Assembly: GCA_016709005.1 (NCBI GenBank)
Contig: JADJEU010000020.1
Coordinates: 1-64,000, forward strand
DNA: 64,000 bases
Direction: 5' to 3'
Source: Crocinitomicaceae bacterium
Lineage (GTDB): Bacteria > Bacteroidota > Bacteroidia > Flavobacteriales_D > Crocinitomicaceae
The position numbers and the translations under genes are program-made. Below the pieces are notes generated by a model. The model did no database searches. It worked only from the letters and a program-made list of their open reading frames with translations, and was not told where the DNA came from. Of the stretch, positions 24,901-33,123 are shown piece after piece (the first letter of the stretch is position 1; every line of letters begins with the position of its first letter).

Positions 24901-25029
24901 ACGGAGAAATGCTTCAACAATTGTTCTGCCAGCACCGGTTGTAACCGGCTTCGTGCTATCAATTTCTTCGTCAACCCTTGCTATAATCGCAAAGAGTTGC
25001 ATTAAGGCTTTTAATATTCTTTCACTCAT
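21919..25029 (-). CDS. ABC-2 type transporter, fused ATPase and permease with N-terminal accessory domains
   Basis: The 1036-residue product joins, in order, a TerB-like helical region (about 1-140), a short FHA-like beta region (about 190-250, NGQPLMPGRHIILNQGSSI), an ABC ATPase (Walker A GGSGAGKST near 286, signature ISGGQRKR near 395, Walker B VMFVDEPTSGL) and an ABC-2 permease with five or six helices from about 590. It resembles half-size ABCG exporters. A long soluble loop (about 780-960) holds a CEGC motif, and a last helix ends the protein. A pair of such chains would form the exporter. It is preceded on the same strand by two small secreted genes, possibly functionally linked. Substrate unknown. 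Confidence 0.8.
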   Translation of the reverse strand: MSERILKALMQLFAIIARVDEEIDSTKPVTTGAGRTIVEAFLRQELGSAAVEEYLNLFDEFLISHQGASGKKDGQRKKTSVHSVKVLRICTQINEELAQRQKIIVLVRILEFINANEVIAEQELEFAQTVADTFNIEMDEYNRIRDFVEAPLTRRVDDPNWLYVTSIKNDTFQQAKHIYSEGIEGEIRVLKIASVNFYFFKYLGNSDLSLNGQPLMPGRHIILNQGSSIRSSRVQPIYYSDIIARYLSDHAQAKIVFKTDNIEYKFKGGKIGLHKFNFAEESGSLLGIMGGSGAGKSTLLNILNGNYPPTSGTVTINGVDIHRSKDQIEGVIGYVSQDDLLIEELTVFQNLFYNAKLCFGGLSDKQIAKKVLRTLSALGLYETKDLKVGSPLEKTISGGQRKRLNIGLELIREPSVMFVDEPTSGLSSRDSENIMDLLKELALKGKLIFVVIHQPSSDIFKMFDKLLILDQGGFPIYNGNPVDAIMYFKKRINHVKSDESECHTCGNVNPEQIFNIIESKVVDEYGNQTQHRKVSPKEWNGHYLELLEKPVSAIEDVNEIPESTFKKPGFFKQLGIYFIRDVLSKLTNRQYMIINLLEAPALAFILAFFVKFYNLESGTEYVFSANQNIPQFLFIAVIVALFIGLTVAAEEIIKDQKILRRESFLNLSKGSYLMSKISIMFIISAVQMLLFVVIGNWILEIQGMWFEYWLILFSLSCFANLLGLNISASFNSVKVIYILIPILIIPQLLFSGVIVKFDKLNPLFGDESGVPLIGNVMASRWAYEAMAVTQFKDNAYNKIFYQYEKNKSFATWKKDYWLQDLNSRLDYLKTNHESTDSLAVVECNKSYEVLKNEIEREEKFIKNVKCEGCVASFESKTYSDEMFDLTKNYFSILKNHYKSIVDSNRVKIDQKTQEIITKYGKDKYHELVDDNTNEAMTQFATNKTDLTKLIEYNGYLIQKSDPIYLDPYDKGFFDAQFYAPRKKFFGMYVGTFTANVLVIWFMCIILTVTLYYDMLKKLLDGMEKLFGKINFKKKTS

Positions 25030-25057
25030 TTGGGCAGGAAATTGGGGGTAATGTGAA

Positions 25058-25492
25058 TTATTTCTGGAATCCGATCAACAGCACCAAACAACCGGAAACT
25101 TTTTTGTCAATGTCAAGATAGGCTTCAATGTAGCAATCAAGCGTATTGTCTATCTTAAAATCCCAGTATGGATGATTTTTATGGTCACTGTTGGTAAACA
25201 AAAGATTTCTCTCCTGATCATAAACATTAAAGATTACATAATTGTCTTCGATTCCTGCAGTTGTAGCAATGCGATAAAGCGATCCACCGTAAAGCGTTAC
25301 TTTGAATTCAGCGGCTTGTTCAGCATCGACGAATGCCTGATAAACCTGACCATCCGAAATAAATGCCTTTCCTGATTTAGAGTCTGCAGCCAAATGAGCA
25401 TAGCACGATTTCACCAGCGAATCACATTCCTGTCCGAAAGAAAATTTAGCAAATGATAGTAATACAAGGGCGGTAAGAATTATTCCTTTCAT
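25058..25492 (-). CDS. Secreted protein of unknown function
   Basis: The 144-residue product has a signal peptide (residues 1-20, ending FSFGQ). The mature domain is beta-rich: VYQAFVDAEQAAEFKVTL, then DNYVIFNVYDQERNLLF, then WDFKIDNTLDCYIEAYLD, ending VLLIGF. Two early Cys residues (ECDSLVKSC) could form a disulfide. It starts 6 bases after the lipoprotein gene stop and ends 28 bases before the ABC transporter start, consistent with one operon. Family not recognised. Confidence 0.6.
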   Translation of the reverse strand: MKGIILTALVLLSFAKFSFGQECDSLVKSCYAHLAADSKSGKAFISDGQVYQAFVDAEQAAEFKVTLYGGSLYRIATTAGIEDNYVIFNVYDQERNLLFTNSDHKNHPYWDFKIDNTLDCYIEAYLDIDKKVSGCLVLLIGFQK

Positions 25493-25498
25493 AAAATT

Positions 25499-26422
25499 TT
25501 AGCTGATTAATCCGTTTCTGATTGCTTTTACTTTGGTGATGATGCTTGTCAATACTGCAGGGTCAATATTCACTGAAGATTTACTTTTAATGTTCGTTTG
25601 ATGATTTGCCGGATCATGAACAGGCTCTATGAAGGTATAGTTGAATTTGATTTTATTAAATTCGATCAGCAAATCCTGCAAATCGGCAATGAGTTTTGAA
25701 TAGAATTCATCGCTGTTATAATCCTGCAGCAACTCAATGATCGTTTTAAGACCTGTTCTTTGTTCGCCGATTCTGTCAGCAATGGCTTGTTCATTGGAAG
25801 TTTCGTAGCTGGTTGTCGCAAAATAAAGTCCTTCAATCCAACCGCCAGTGAGAATAAGTGTTGCAACGTCATGCTGTTCATTGTCTTTCAAAAATTTGTC
25901 ACCTTCACGATATCCTTCTGACATGATCGTTAGCATTGAATCGGGATTGTTACCGTTTTCGATAAAACGCTCAAGCAAAGACTGATTGAAAGCACCTGCA
26001 ATACCTAGCTCATCGGATAATTTCTCGATCGATGACAAGTACGATATAGCCTTCGTGTTATTCTCATAAATCGTAGCATATCCTAAATCCGCTCCATAAA
26101 CACCCATGTTGATTGCGCGCTTGAAGTTGGTGGTAAACGTAGACACGTTTTCAGGATTTGTCAACATGTTTTCATTAAACACCCCAACCTTAGATTTGAT
26201 AAGGGTTGCCATCTGAATTGGTGAAGGAATGCTAAACATCTTGCCATTGATTGCAGTATTCAGTGAAGACATTGAGTCCAAAACGTGATTCGAAATCACA
26301 TCAATATCAGTTCCGTCACCATCTTCTGAGTCGACAACTATTTCGTCTCCACCGCAGGAAATCATGAATCCTGCAAGGAATAATGGTAACAAAGACCGGA
26401 ATAAAAAATTCATAGTGTTCAT
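25499..26422 (-). CDS. Lipoprotein of unknown function, mostly helical
   Basis: The 307-residue product has a lipoprotein signal peptide (FLAGFMISCGGDE, Cys near residue 23). The mature part is largely alpha-helical with alternating acidic and hydrophobic residues and a phrase NMGVYGADLGYATIYEN near residue 110 that recurs in Bacteroidota surface lipoproteins. The start could be the ATG at 26413, three codons in. It heads a minus-strand run of lipoprotein, secreted protein and ABC transporter. Function unknown. Confidence 0.65.
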   Translation of the reverse strand: MNTMNFLFRSLLPLFLAGFMISCGGDEIVVDSEDGDGTDIDVISNHVLDSMSSLNTAINGKMFSIPSPIQMATLIKSKVGVFNENMLTNPENVSTFTTNFKRAINMGVYGADLGYATIYENNTKAISYLSSIEKLSDELGIAGAFNQSLLERFIENGNNPDSMLTIMSEGYREGDKFLKDNEQHDVATLILTGGWIEGLYFATTSYETSNEQAIADRIGEQRTGLKTIIELLQDYNSDEFYSKLIADLQDLLIEFNKIKFNYTFIEPVHDPANHQTNIKSKSSVNIDPAVLTSIITKVKAIRNGLIS

Positions 26423-26658
26423 TTTGCTTCAAAACTAAAAAAATAATTCAATAAAATCTCTTAAAAAGTCTGACGAAGATTAATTTTTTTCAAATCAAAC
26501 CGCCAAAATTGCCTACAAACTGTTTTTCGAAGATACCAGTTTGAATTCTGTCTCTTCCATTCACAAACTCATAAGCGAAACCTTGCTTTCCAGCCATGAG
26601 TGATTGGAGGCATTACCAGAACATTGGTCAAGCTCACCGGTAATCGTCCAAATTCAAT

Positions 26659-26666
26659 TACTTTTG
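26659..26666 (+). promoter_or_regulatory. -7 box for hemB
   Basis: TACTTTTG fits TAnnTTTG and lies 16 bases before the hemB ATG. Nothing else is recognised in the 260-base gap 26423-26682. Confidence 0.55.
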
Positions 26667-26682
26667 ACAAAAATTCAACTGT

Positions 26683-27663
26683 ATGCTTCAGCGTCCTAGA
26701 AGAAACCGAAAAAGCCCTGTAATCCGCAAAATGCTTGAAGAAACGGTATTGCTCCCGTCCAATTTGATCTACCCGCTTTTTTTGGTAGACGGAAAATCAA
26801 AACCAGATCCGATAAAATCCTTACCCGGAATATTCAGATTTTCACTCGATGATCTTTCAAAAGAAATTGAGATTTGTCTGGGATTAGGAATCAAGACCTT
26901 TGTATTGTTTCCTGCGGTTTCAGACTCGTTGAAAGATAAAAAAGCAACTTACAGTTATTCCTCAAAAAACTTCTACCTCAAGGCGATTTCCACCCTGAAA
27001 AAGAAATTTCCGGAAGCAGTACTGATGAGTGATGTGGCAATGGACCCATATAGTTCAGATGGTCATGACGGTCTGGTAAAAAATGGCCAAATTGTGAATG
27101 ATGAAACCTTACCTATTCTTGCTAAAATGGCCGTTGCACAAGCAGAAGCAGGTATTGACATCGTTGGGCCGTCGGACATGATGGACGGACGAGTTGGATT
27201 TATTCGTGAAGCGCTAGACAAAGCTGGGCATGAAGATGTTTCCATCATGTCATACACCGCTAAATATGCCAGTGCTTATTATGGGCCATTCCGCGATGCA
27301 CTAGATTCAGCACCAAAATCAGGCGATAAAAAAACTTATCAAATGAATCCAGCCAACAAATACGAGGCTGTTCGGGAAGCTCTATTAGATGAACAAGAGG
27401 GCGCAGATATTTTGATGGTTAAACCAGCACTCTGTTACCTGGATGTGATTCATCTTTTGAAAGAAAGTTCAGTTTTACCAATCGCTGCATATAACGTGAG
27501 TGGTGAATATGCCATGCTCAAAGCAGCTTGTGAAAAAGGCTGGCTAAACTATGACGCTGCAATGTCTGAGCAATTGCTTTCAATCAAACGCGCAGGTGCT
27601 GATGTGATTCTGACTTATTTTGCAAAAGATTTCGGCAAACTTTTCAAGAAACAAAACGGCTAA
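26683..27663 (+). CDS. hemB: Porphobilinogen synthase (delta-aminolevulinic acid dehydratase)
   Basis: The 326-residue product condenses two 5-aminolevulinate molecules to porphobilinogen in heme synthesis. The Schiff-base Lys is in ILMVKPAL near residue 247, the second active-site Lys in SYTAKYASAYYGPF near residue 195. The metal region reads VLMSDVAMDPYSSDGHDG: the three-Cys zinc site of the E. coli type is replaced by Asp and other residues, so this is the zinc-independent, magnesium-type class. The length is normal and the N-terminus (RPRRNRKSPVIRKM) is typical. It is monocistronic. Confidence 0.95.
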   Translation: MLQRPRRNRKSPVIRKMLEETVLLPSNLIYPLFLVDGKSKPDPIKSLPGIFRFSLDDLSKEIEICLGLGIKTFVLFPAVSDSLKDKKATYSYSSKNFYLKAISTLKKKFPEAVLMSDVAMDPYSSDGHDGLVKNGQIVNDETLPILAKMAVAQAEAGIDIVGPSDMMDGRVGFIREALDKAGHEDVSIMSYTAKYASAYYGPFRDALDSAPKSGDKKTYQMNPANKYEAVREALLDEQEGADILMVKPALCYLDVIHLLKESSVLPIAAYNVSGEYAMLKAACEKGWLNYDAAMSEQLLSIKRAGADVILTYFAKDFGKLFKKQNG

Positions 27664-27674
27664 TCCAAAATCAC

Positions 27675-28142
27675 TTATTTAGCTTGCGTATAGGAGATTG
27701 GAGTAGCCCAGCCATCCAGATTCAGAATAATTTCGCCACCCGTATAAGCTAATGCGGAAATATCAAATTTGAGTTGCTCATTGACAATAGATCTGCAACT
27801 ATCGCCTTTGTTATCATGCCATAACATAACGCCGCGTTTCGGTGGAAGTGATTTCTGAATCATTTCAGATCCCAGTAATTTAAACTCATGTTCTTCGCAA
27901 CCTCCACTGTATTCAACATCAAGGATCATTGTATTTCCATCAATAATGACCTTTAAGATTGTGCAAGAGGCTGAATTTCTGTAAGCATCAAAATTCGCCA
28001 CAAGTTCAGCTCTTGGATCGACTGAGTCTTTTGTTTCAGATCCTTTCGTTTCAGATCTTTTCTCTCTTGCAACTTTGCAGGACATCATTACCAGTGAACC
28101 AATCGACAATGTCAAGGCAATGAAGAACAAACGATTTTTCAT
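27675..28142 (-). CDS. Lipoprotein of unknown function
   Basis: The 155-residue product from the ATG at 28142 has a lipoprotein signal peptide (SIGSLVMMSCKV). A charged linker with repeated ETKGSETKD follows, then a beta-rich domain with two Cys-containing strands (NSASCTILKVIIDG and YSGGCEEHEFKLLG) and a C-terminal VILNLDGW-like strand, seen as EIILNLDGWATPI. It resembles small periplasmic or outer-membrane beta proteins. An in-frame ATG at 28175 would add 11 residues ahead of the leader and is less likely. It converges with hemB. Confidence 0.6.
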   Translation of the reverse strand: MKNRLFFIALTLSIGSLVMMSCKVAREKRSETKGSETKDSVDPRAELVANFDAYRNSASCTILKVIIDGNTMILDVEYSGGCEEHEFKLLGSEMIQKSLPPKRGVMLWHDNKGDSCRSIVNEQLKFDISALAYTGGEIILNLDGWATPISYTQAK

Positions 28143-28189
28143 AAAACTATTTTTAATTGGTGAAACAAAACTCATTCCAACTTTGAATT

Positions 28190-29245
28190 TCAGACATTTT
28201 TTTTGCCTGTTTTAAGGAACAGAAGAATACTTACGAAGATGACGATTAGTCCCGCCAGAATGACGAACTGACTATTTATTGCAAACTTTGGCTCATCTAC
28301 TTTTTTTCTGAGTACCGGGGCGGTTTTCACGGCAGTATCACTTCGTTCGTAAATGATTTTTTCTTTTAACATTTCATAATCAAAACGCCAATATTCAATG
28401 CGTGGGAAATTCTTCCGGAAGATTGGAATCCGATAGTTCTTTTCAACAATGTGAGCTTTTGCCAATTTCATCCCCTGTAAAATTTCTTTGTCCCATTTGT
28501 CATAATTTCTTCCCAGACACATTGCAATGTACGCTTGGGTAGGTGAAATATAGGCGTCAAGAATTAATCCCATTTCGTAACAGGTTCGTGCCAAAACTTC
28601 ATCTTCATCATGAATAAACCGAATAATTTTTTCTAAAACAAAATTCAGATTTTCAAGTGGCAAAATGACCTTTTCATAAAACTCAGGACTGTCCTTATCC
28701 AGCAGCATGAGTGAAGAATCTACCTCCCAGGACAAAACACTTTCAGTTTTGTACCATTTTTCATCACGCAATGATCTCAGCTTGGCATCACATATTTTTT
28801 TGAAGAACCAGAATTTGGTAAACTCGACTAAACCCGGCTCCTGTTTACGAATCATGCTCACACAAGAATTGTATTCACGTTGAATAAAATGCAGCACCAG
28901 CCGATTCCACCAAATCTCTTCTTCTTGTTCAAAATTTATGGTGAGATGATCAAAATAATACGTTGCTAACTCGGAGTTTCCAGTCTTCATGGAAACTACC
29001 GCGAACTTTAAACTGTCCTGACGTGTCCATGACCGCCTTGGTTTTGATTCTAGGCTATCCAAATGAAGTTTGAGCGTTTCATTTTTAAAACCACGTTTGA
29101 AGATACCTAATTTAAACCATGGATTGTATTCACTCCGGTAAGGTGATGTTGCTTGTTCAGTTTCGCCTGCAGCCATTGCATGACCAATCGTCAAAAACGC
29201 AAAAACGAATACAATCAAGCGACTAATGGTACGCTGTAAAAACAT
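28190..29245 (-). CDS. Membrane-anchored protein of unknown function
   Basis: The 351-residue product has an N-terminal signal segment (residues 8-25, IVFVFAFLTIGHAMAAG), a long helical soluble part of about 270 residues, and a single C-terminal membrane helix near 327-345 (FVILAGLIVIFVSILLFL) followed by a short basic tail. The topology places the soluble part outside the inner membrane. TPR-like helical periodicity is possible around residues 85-130 (VSMKTGNSELATYYFDHL). It overlaps the DUF4159 gene by 23 bases. Family not recognised. Confidence 0.6.
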   Translation of the reverse strand: MFLQRTISRLIVFVFAFLTIGHAMAAGETEQATSPYRSEYNPWFKLGIFKRGFKNETLKLHLDSLESKPRRSWTRQDSLKFAVVSMKTGNSELATYYFDHLTINFEQEEEIWWNRLVLHFIQREYNSCVSMIRKQEPGLVEFTKFWFFKKICDAKLRSLRDEKWYKTESVLSWEVDSSLMLLDKDSPEFYEKVILPLENLNFVLEKIIRFIHDEDEVLARTCYEMGLILDAYISPTQAYIAMCLGRNYDKWDKEILQGMKLAKAHIVEKNYRIPIFRKNFPRIEYWRFDYEMLKEKIIYERSDTAVKTAPVLRKKVDEPKFAINSQFVILAGLIVIFVSILLFLKTGKKNV

Positions 29246-29903
29246 ATTGAATCAAATTAGCGCCCATTTTTAATGCCTCCATCCTCTTCTCTTCACTGTC
29301 TCCGTGTACTTCTGAATTTTCCCAGCCATCACCCAAATCACATTCAAAGGTGTATAGACATACCAGGCGGCCTTGATAAAGAATACCGAAAGCCTGACTG
29401 CGTTTACCTTCATGTTCGTGAATTTTTGGAAGCCCATTCGGAAAATCATATTTCTGATGAAAAATGGGATGAGAAAACGGAAGCTCTACAAGCTCAATAT
29501 CAGGAAATATTTTTTTTAATTCAGGCCGAATAAACTGATCCATTCCATAATTATCATCAATGTGAAGAAAGCCACCACCAAGCATGTAGTTTCTGAGATT
29601 CTCGGCTTCATCGCCTGAAAAAATAACATTTCCATGTCCGGTCATATGAACAAATGGATAATTGAAGATCGCCGGATCACCAGCGCTCACTGTTTCAATT
29701 TTATCTGAAATGTGGGTGCCGATATTTTTATTACAAAATGAAACCAGATTTGTTAATGATGTAGGATTTGCATACCAATCTCCACCGCCATTGTATTTGA
29801 GCAAGGCAATCTGAAGAGACGAATTATCTTTTTGCGAAAACACCGCAAAAGAAAACAGTATCAATGTCGCAAAGACTATGCTTTTAATTGTGCTGTAACG
29901 CAT
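29223..29903 (-). CDS. DUF4159-domain secreted protein
   Basis: The 226-residue product has a signal peptide (residues 1-22, ending VFSQ) and then one DUF4159 domain: IALLKYNGGGDWYANPTSL, then PFVHMTGHGNVIFSGDE, GGGFLHIDDNYGMDQFIRPE and LPFSHPIFHQKYDFPNGLPKI. The domain has a glutamine-amidotransferase-like or flavodoxin-like look and is widespread in Bacteroidota near MoxR/VWA genes, with unknown biochemical role. Here it instead overlaps rsmE upstream by 28 bases and the membrane-anchored gene downstream by 23 bases, so the three are one transcript. Confidence 0.85.
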   Translation of the reverse strand: MRYSTIKSIVFATLILFSFAVFSQKDNSSLQIALLKYNGGGDWYANPTSLTNLVSFCNKNIGTHISDKIETVSAGDPAIFNYPFVHMTGHGNVIFSGDEAENLRNYMLGGGFLHIDDNYGMDQFIRPELKKIFPDIELVELPFSHPIFHQKYDFPNGLPKIHEHEGKRSQAFGILYQGRLVCLYTFECDLGDGWENSEVHGDSEEKRMEALKMGANLIQYVFTAYH

Positions 29904-30586
29904 GCTACTATTCCTGCTGTTTCTGTTCTAAGTCTGGAATTTCCAAGACTCACCGGAACGAATCCGTTTTCTTTTGCTAAGTTAATTTCTTCTGGGGTAA
30001 AATCTCCTTCTGGACCGATTAAAATTAGCGTTTTTTTTGCAGGCATCAGCAGATCTGATAACAGCTGTTTCTCCTGATCATTCTCACAATGCGCAATAAA
30101 TTTTTGCTGATAGCCTGACAGCTCTGATTTCAATAATTGTTTAAAATCAGTCAACTCAGTCAGTTCAGGCAAGTAGTAGTGGCCACTTTGCTTCATGGCT
30201 GAGATCAGATTTTTTTGCAGACGATCGAGTTTAATTTCTTTACGTTCAGAATTTCTGGTTCGAATGGGTATCACTTTGCGGATTCCAATTTCACAGGTTT
30301 TTTCAAGAAAAAATTCAAACCGATCAATATTTTTCGTTGGTGCAATTGCGATATGTAAATCAGGCGTTTCAATCTTATTTTTAAGAACCGATTTAACTTG
30401 AAACCGAAGTCCTCTTTTTGACTCATCAATAATCTCTGCAAGCGCTGAAGTGCCATTGCCGTCAAGGAGCTGAATAATATCACCTGTGCCTAACCTGAGC
30501 ACACGCAAGGCATGACCGGTTTCTTCCTCACCGAGCATACCGGCTTCAATATTCTGGCAAAAAAAACGATGAGCTGACTGATTCAT
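29876..30586 (-). CDS. rsmE: 16S rRNA (uracil1498-N3)-methyltransferase
   Basis: The 236-residue product is an SPOUT-class methyltransferase acting on U1498 of 16S rRNA. The N-terminal PUA-like part has HALRVLRLGTGD near residue 25. The SAM-binding trefoil knot is seen as ILIGPEGDFTPEE, then LGNSRLRTETAGIVA at the C-terminus. Length is typical. It is the first gene of a three-gene minus-strand run with DUF4159 and is divergent from a glycosyltransferase gene, with only 41 bases between the start codons. Confidence 0.93.
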   Translation of the reverse strand: MNQSAHRFFCQNIEAGMLGEEETGHALRVLRLGTGDIIQLLDGNGTSALAEIIDESKRGLRFQVKSVLKNKIETPDLHIAIAPTKNIDRFEFFLEKTCEIGIRKVIPIRTRNSERKEIKLDRLQKNLISAMKQSGHYYLPELTELTDFKQLLKSELSGYQQKFIAHCENDQEKQLLSDLLMPAKKTLILIGPEGDFTPEEINLAKENGFVPVSLGNSRLRTETAGIVACVTAQLKA

Positions 30587-30627
30587 AAATCAAAGATGTA
30601 CTTTTGTTCGATTCTGTTAAATACGAA

Positions 30628-31677
30628 ATGGCTAAAGCAAAAGTAGTTTTTTTATACACTGAAATCGCCGGATATTTTTTGGCTTGTGTGGAAGAACTGT
30701 CTAAATCAGCGGATGTACTTATTGTCCGCTGGCCTGTGAACAAAGAAGCTCCGTTCAACTTCTCTGAACAATCCTCCGTGAAAATCATTGATCGGAAAGA
30801 GTATACAGACGATATCTTGACCGGGTTGATTCATGATTTTAATCCGGATATCCTGGTTTGCAGTGGATGGTTGGATAAAGGCTATCTGAAAATAGCCAAA
30901 TCATTCCATAAAAAAATTCCTGTCGTAGTTTCTTTAGACAATCACTGGACCGGTTCTGTCAAACAGCGTATCGCATGTCTGTTGTCTCCTTTCTATCTGA
31001 AAAATAGATTTACGCACGCCTGGGTGCCAGGCAAACCGCAAGAAATCTATGCAAAAAAATTAGGTTTTGGTTCAAACATTTTGCTCAACTTTTATTGTGC
31101 CGATACCCCGCTCTTCAATCAGATTTTCGAGAATACATTTCATCTTAAGAATGAAAAATTTCCCCACCGCTTTTTATATGTGGCGCGTTATGTTGAGCAC
31201 AAAGGTATTTTTGAAATGTGGCAAGCATTCAAGGAGTTTTCTGCTGAAACAGATTCAGACTGGGAGTTATGGTGTCTGGGGACAGGTGATCAATGGGAAA
31301 ACAGAATGCAACATCCGAAAATTTCACACATCGGATTTGTACAACCCAATGAAATGGAAAAATACATCCGGCAAACGAGCGTTTATATTTTGCCGAGCAA
31401 GTTTGAACCCTGGGGTGTAAGTCTGCAGGAATTTGCCATTTGTGGATTTCCAATACTGGTAAGCGATAAAGTCGGATCAGCTTCAAAATTTTTAAACGAC
31501 AATGGAATGCAATTTGAAGCCGGAAATATAGCAGAAATTAAAAATGCCTTCAAAACAATGGCATCTAAAAGTGATGCTGAATTACTAGCGATTGGAAAAA
31601 GAAGTCATGCGGTTGGGATGACGCTCACGCCAGCCGATTGGACAAAAAATTTGCTTTCACTCTTACAAAAAAAGTGA
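30628..31677 (+). CDS. GT4-type glycosyltransferase
   Basis: The 349-residue product has a GT-B layout. The N-terminal half begins KVVFLYTEIAGYFLACVEEL and has SLDNHWTGSVKQRIA; the C-terminal half has RFLYVARYVEHKGIFEMWQAF and the donor-binding ILPSKFEPWGVSLQEFAICGFPILVSD (landmarks ILPSKFEPWG, LQEFAICGFP). It should transfer a nucleotide-activated sugar to a surface glycan. TACTTTTG at 30599-30606 supports the ATG at 30628. It leads a plus-strand run with a thioesterase and a GT9 gene. Confidence 0.82.
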   Translation: MAKAKVVFLYTEIAGYFLACVEELSKSADVLIVRWPVNKEAPFNFSEQSSVKIIDRKEYTDDILTGLIHDFNPDILVCSGWLDKGYLKIAKSFHKKIPVVVSLDNHWTGSVKQRIACLLSPFYLKNRFTHAWVPGKPQEIYAKKLGFGSNILLNFYCADTPLFNQIFENTFHLKNEKFPHRFLYVARYVEHKGIFEMWQAFKEFSAETDSDWELWCLGTGDQWENRMQHPKISHIGFVQPNEMEKYIRQTSVYILPSKFEPWGVSLQEFAICGFPILVSDKVGSASKFLNDNGMQFEAGNIAEIKNAFKTMASKSDAELLAIGKRSHAVGMTLTPADWTKNLLSLLQKK

Positions 31678-31683
31678 TCTGAA

Positions 31684-32082
31684 ATGGAAAAACTTGCTAT
31701 CAAACTATGTATGACCAAGGACATTGGTGTTCATGGAAATTTATTTGGAGGTAACATGTTAGCGTGGTTAGATGAAGCCGCGGCTACCTGGGCTTGCAGC
31801 GTTTGCAAAAACCCAAACATGGTGACGGTAAAAATTGACGAAATGATTTTTGAACGGCCCGTTAAGAATGGTCATCAGGTCAATATTTATGGAGAAGTAA
31901 AAGGCATTGGTAAGTCGTCTATTGCAATTTACGTGGAGGCGCGCAACGTCAATTTTTATACCGGCGATGAAAAAACCGTTTGTTCTACTTTCTTTACGTT
32001 TGTTCGAATTGATGACAATGGAAGTCCAATTCCAATTGATGAAGCTGTTCGCGCGCAATACAAACATCTTAAAACCGATTGA
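31684..32082 (+). CDS. Hotdog-fold acyl-CoA thioesterase (YciA-like)
   Basis: The 132-residue product hydrolyses acyl-CoA. GNLFGGNMLAWLDEAAATWA near residue 19 is the acyl-CoA thioesterase signature with the catalytic Asp/Glu helix. MVTVKIDEMIFERPVKNGHQV and VEARN follow in family order. The length fits single-hotdog enzymes acting as hexamers. It begins 6 bases after the GT4 stop and its stop overlaps the likely TTG start of the GT9 gene. Confidence 0.85.
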   Translation: MEKLAIKLCMTKDIGVHGNLFGGNMLAWLDEAAATWACSVCKNPNMVTVKIDEMIFERPVKNGHQVNIYGEVKGIGKSSIAIYVEARNVNFYTGDEKTVCSTFFTFVRIDDNGSPIPIDEAVRAQYKHLKTD

Positions 32083-33050
32083 AAAAAATTCTGATCATAC
32101 AAACGGCCTTCATTGGTGATGTCATTCTTGCGACTTCATTGATCGAAACCATTGCAGCCGCTGAGCCAAATGCAATCATTGATTTTGTTTTAAGAAAAGG
32201 AAATGAAGGTTTGCTCAACGCAAATCCCAAATTGAGAAAAGTAATTATCTGGGACAAATCAAACGGAAAATACAAAAGTCTATTTGCAACTGCCAAAGAA
32301 ATAAGAACTGAAAAGTATGATTTGGTCATTAATCTGCAACGTTATGCTTCCTCTGGATATCTGGCCTGGCGAGCAAAAGCCAAATTCAAGACCGGATTTT
32401 CACAAAACCCATTTTCATTTAGTTTCTCCAATAAAGTAAAGCATCAAATTGGAAATGGCAAGCATGAAATTCAGCGCAATTTTGAATTAATTCAGCCCTA
32501 TTTTAATTCCAGTTTAGTAGGCCCGAGACTATATCCATCAGCAAAAGAATCTGAGCAGGTTAAAGCACTGGATTGTCCATCTGATTATGTAACCATGGCA
32601 CCATCTTCTGTATGGTTTACGAAACAATTACCAGTTGACAAATGGCTGGAGCTCATTCAAAAAACAGATCCAAAATCAACTGTCTACTTATTGGGTGGAT
32701 CAACTGATCATTCACTTCTGGAAGAGATAAAAACAAAAAGTAACCGTCCTAAAGTCATTAATCTGGCAGGAAAAATTAATCTGCTTGCATCGGCTCTCCT
32801 GATGAAAGGCGCAAAAATGAATTATGTCAATGATTCGGGTCCATTGCATTTGGCAAGCGCAATGAATGCATCCGTTACTGCATTCTTCTGCTCAACCGTT
32901 CCCGAATTTGGATTTGGACCGCTGTCCGAAAACTCTAAGATCATTCAAACAACTGAAAAACTGTCTTGCAGACCTTGCGGCCTGCACGGATTCAAGGTTT
33001 GCCCTCAGGGTCATTTTAAGTGTGGTAACAATATTTCTATTCAGCCGTAA
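32079..33050 (+). CDS. GT9-family glycosyltransferase (heptosyltransferase-like)
   Basis: The 323-residue product begins KKILIIQTAFIGDVILATSLIE, the GT9 N-terminus (landmark IIQTAFIGDVILATS), and has LVINLQRYASS, APSSVWFTKQLPVDKW, VYLLGGSTDH and VNDSGPLHLASAMN, which binds the nucleotide sugar. It should add a heptose or similar sugar to lipopolysaccharide core or another glycan. The most likely start is TTG at 32079, overlapping the thioesterase stop; there is no better ATG nearby. The C-terminal Cys-rich stretch LSCRPCGLHG is common in this family. Confidence 0.85.
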   Translation: MKKILIIQTAFIGDVILATSLIETIAAAEPNAIIDFVLRKGNEGLLNANPKLRKVIIWDKSNGKYKSLFATAKEIRTEKYDLVINLQRYASSGYLAWRAKAKFKTGFSQNPFSFSFSNKVKHQIGNGKHEIQRNFELIQPYFNSSLVGPRLYPSAKESEQVKALDCPSDYVTMAPSSVWFTKQLPVDKWLELIQKTDPKSTVYLLGGSTDHSLLEEIKTKSNRPKVINLAGKINLLASALLMKGAKMNYVNDSGPLHLASAMNASVTAFFCSTVPEFGFGPLSENSKIIQTTEKLSCRPCGLHGFKVCPQGHFKCGNNISIQP

Positions 33051-33123
33051 ACGTAGAGGTTAAGCGCAAAGTCCTGTTACTTTGTCGATAAAAAAGCTAA
33101 CTTTGTCGATTGAATTGAAAAAA

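Noticed and set aside
33082..33123. TTG start 14 codons upstream of the TolC-like ATG
   Set aside because: It overlaps the TAACTTTG box at 33098-33105 and would place residues before the signal peptide.
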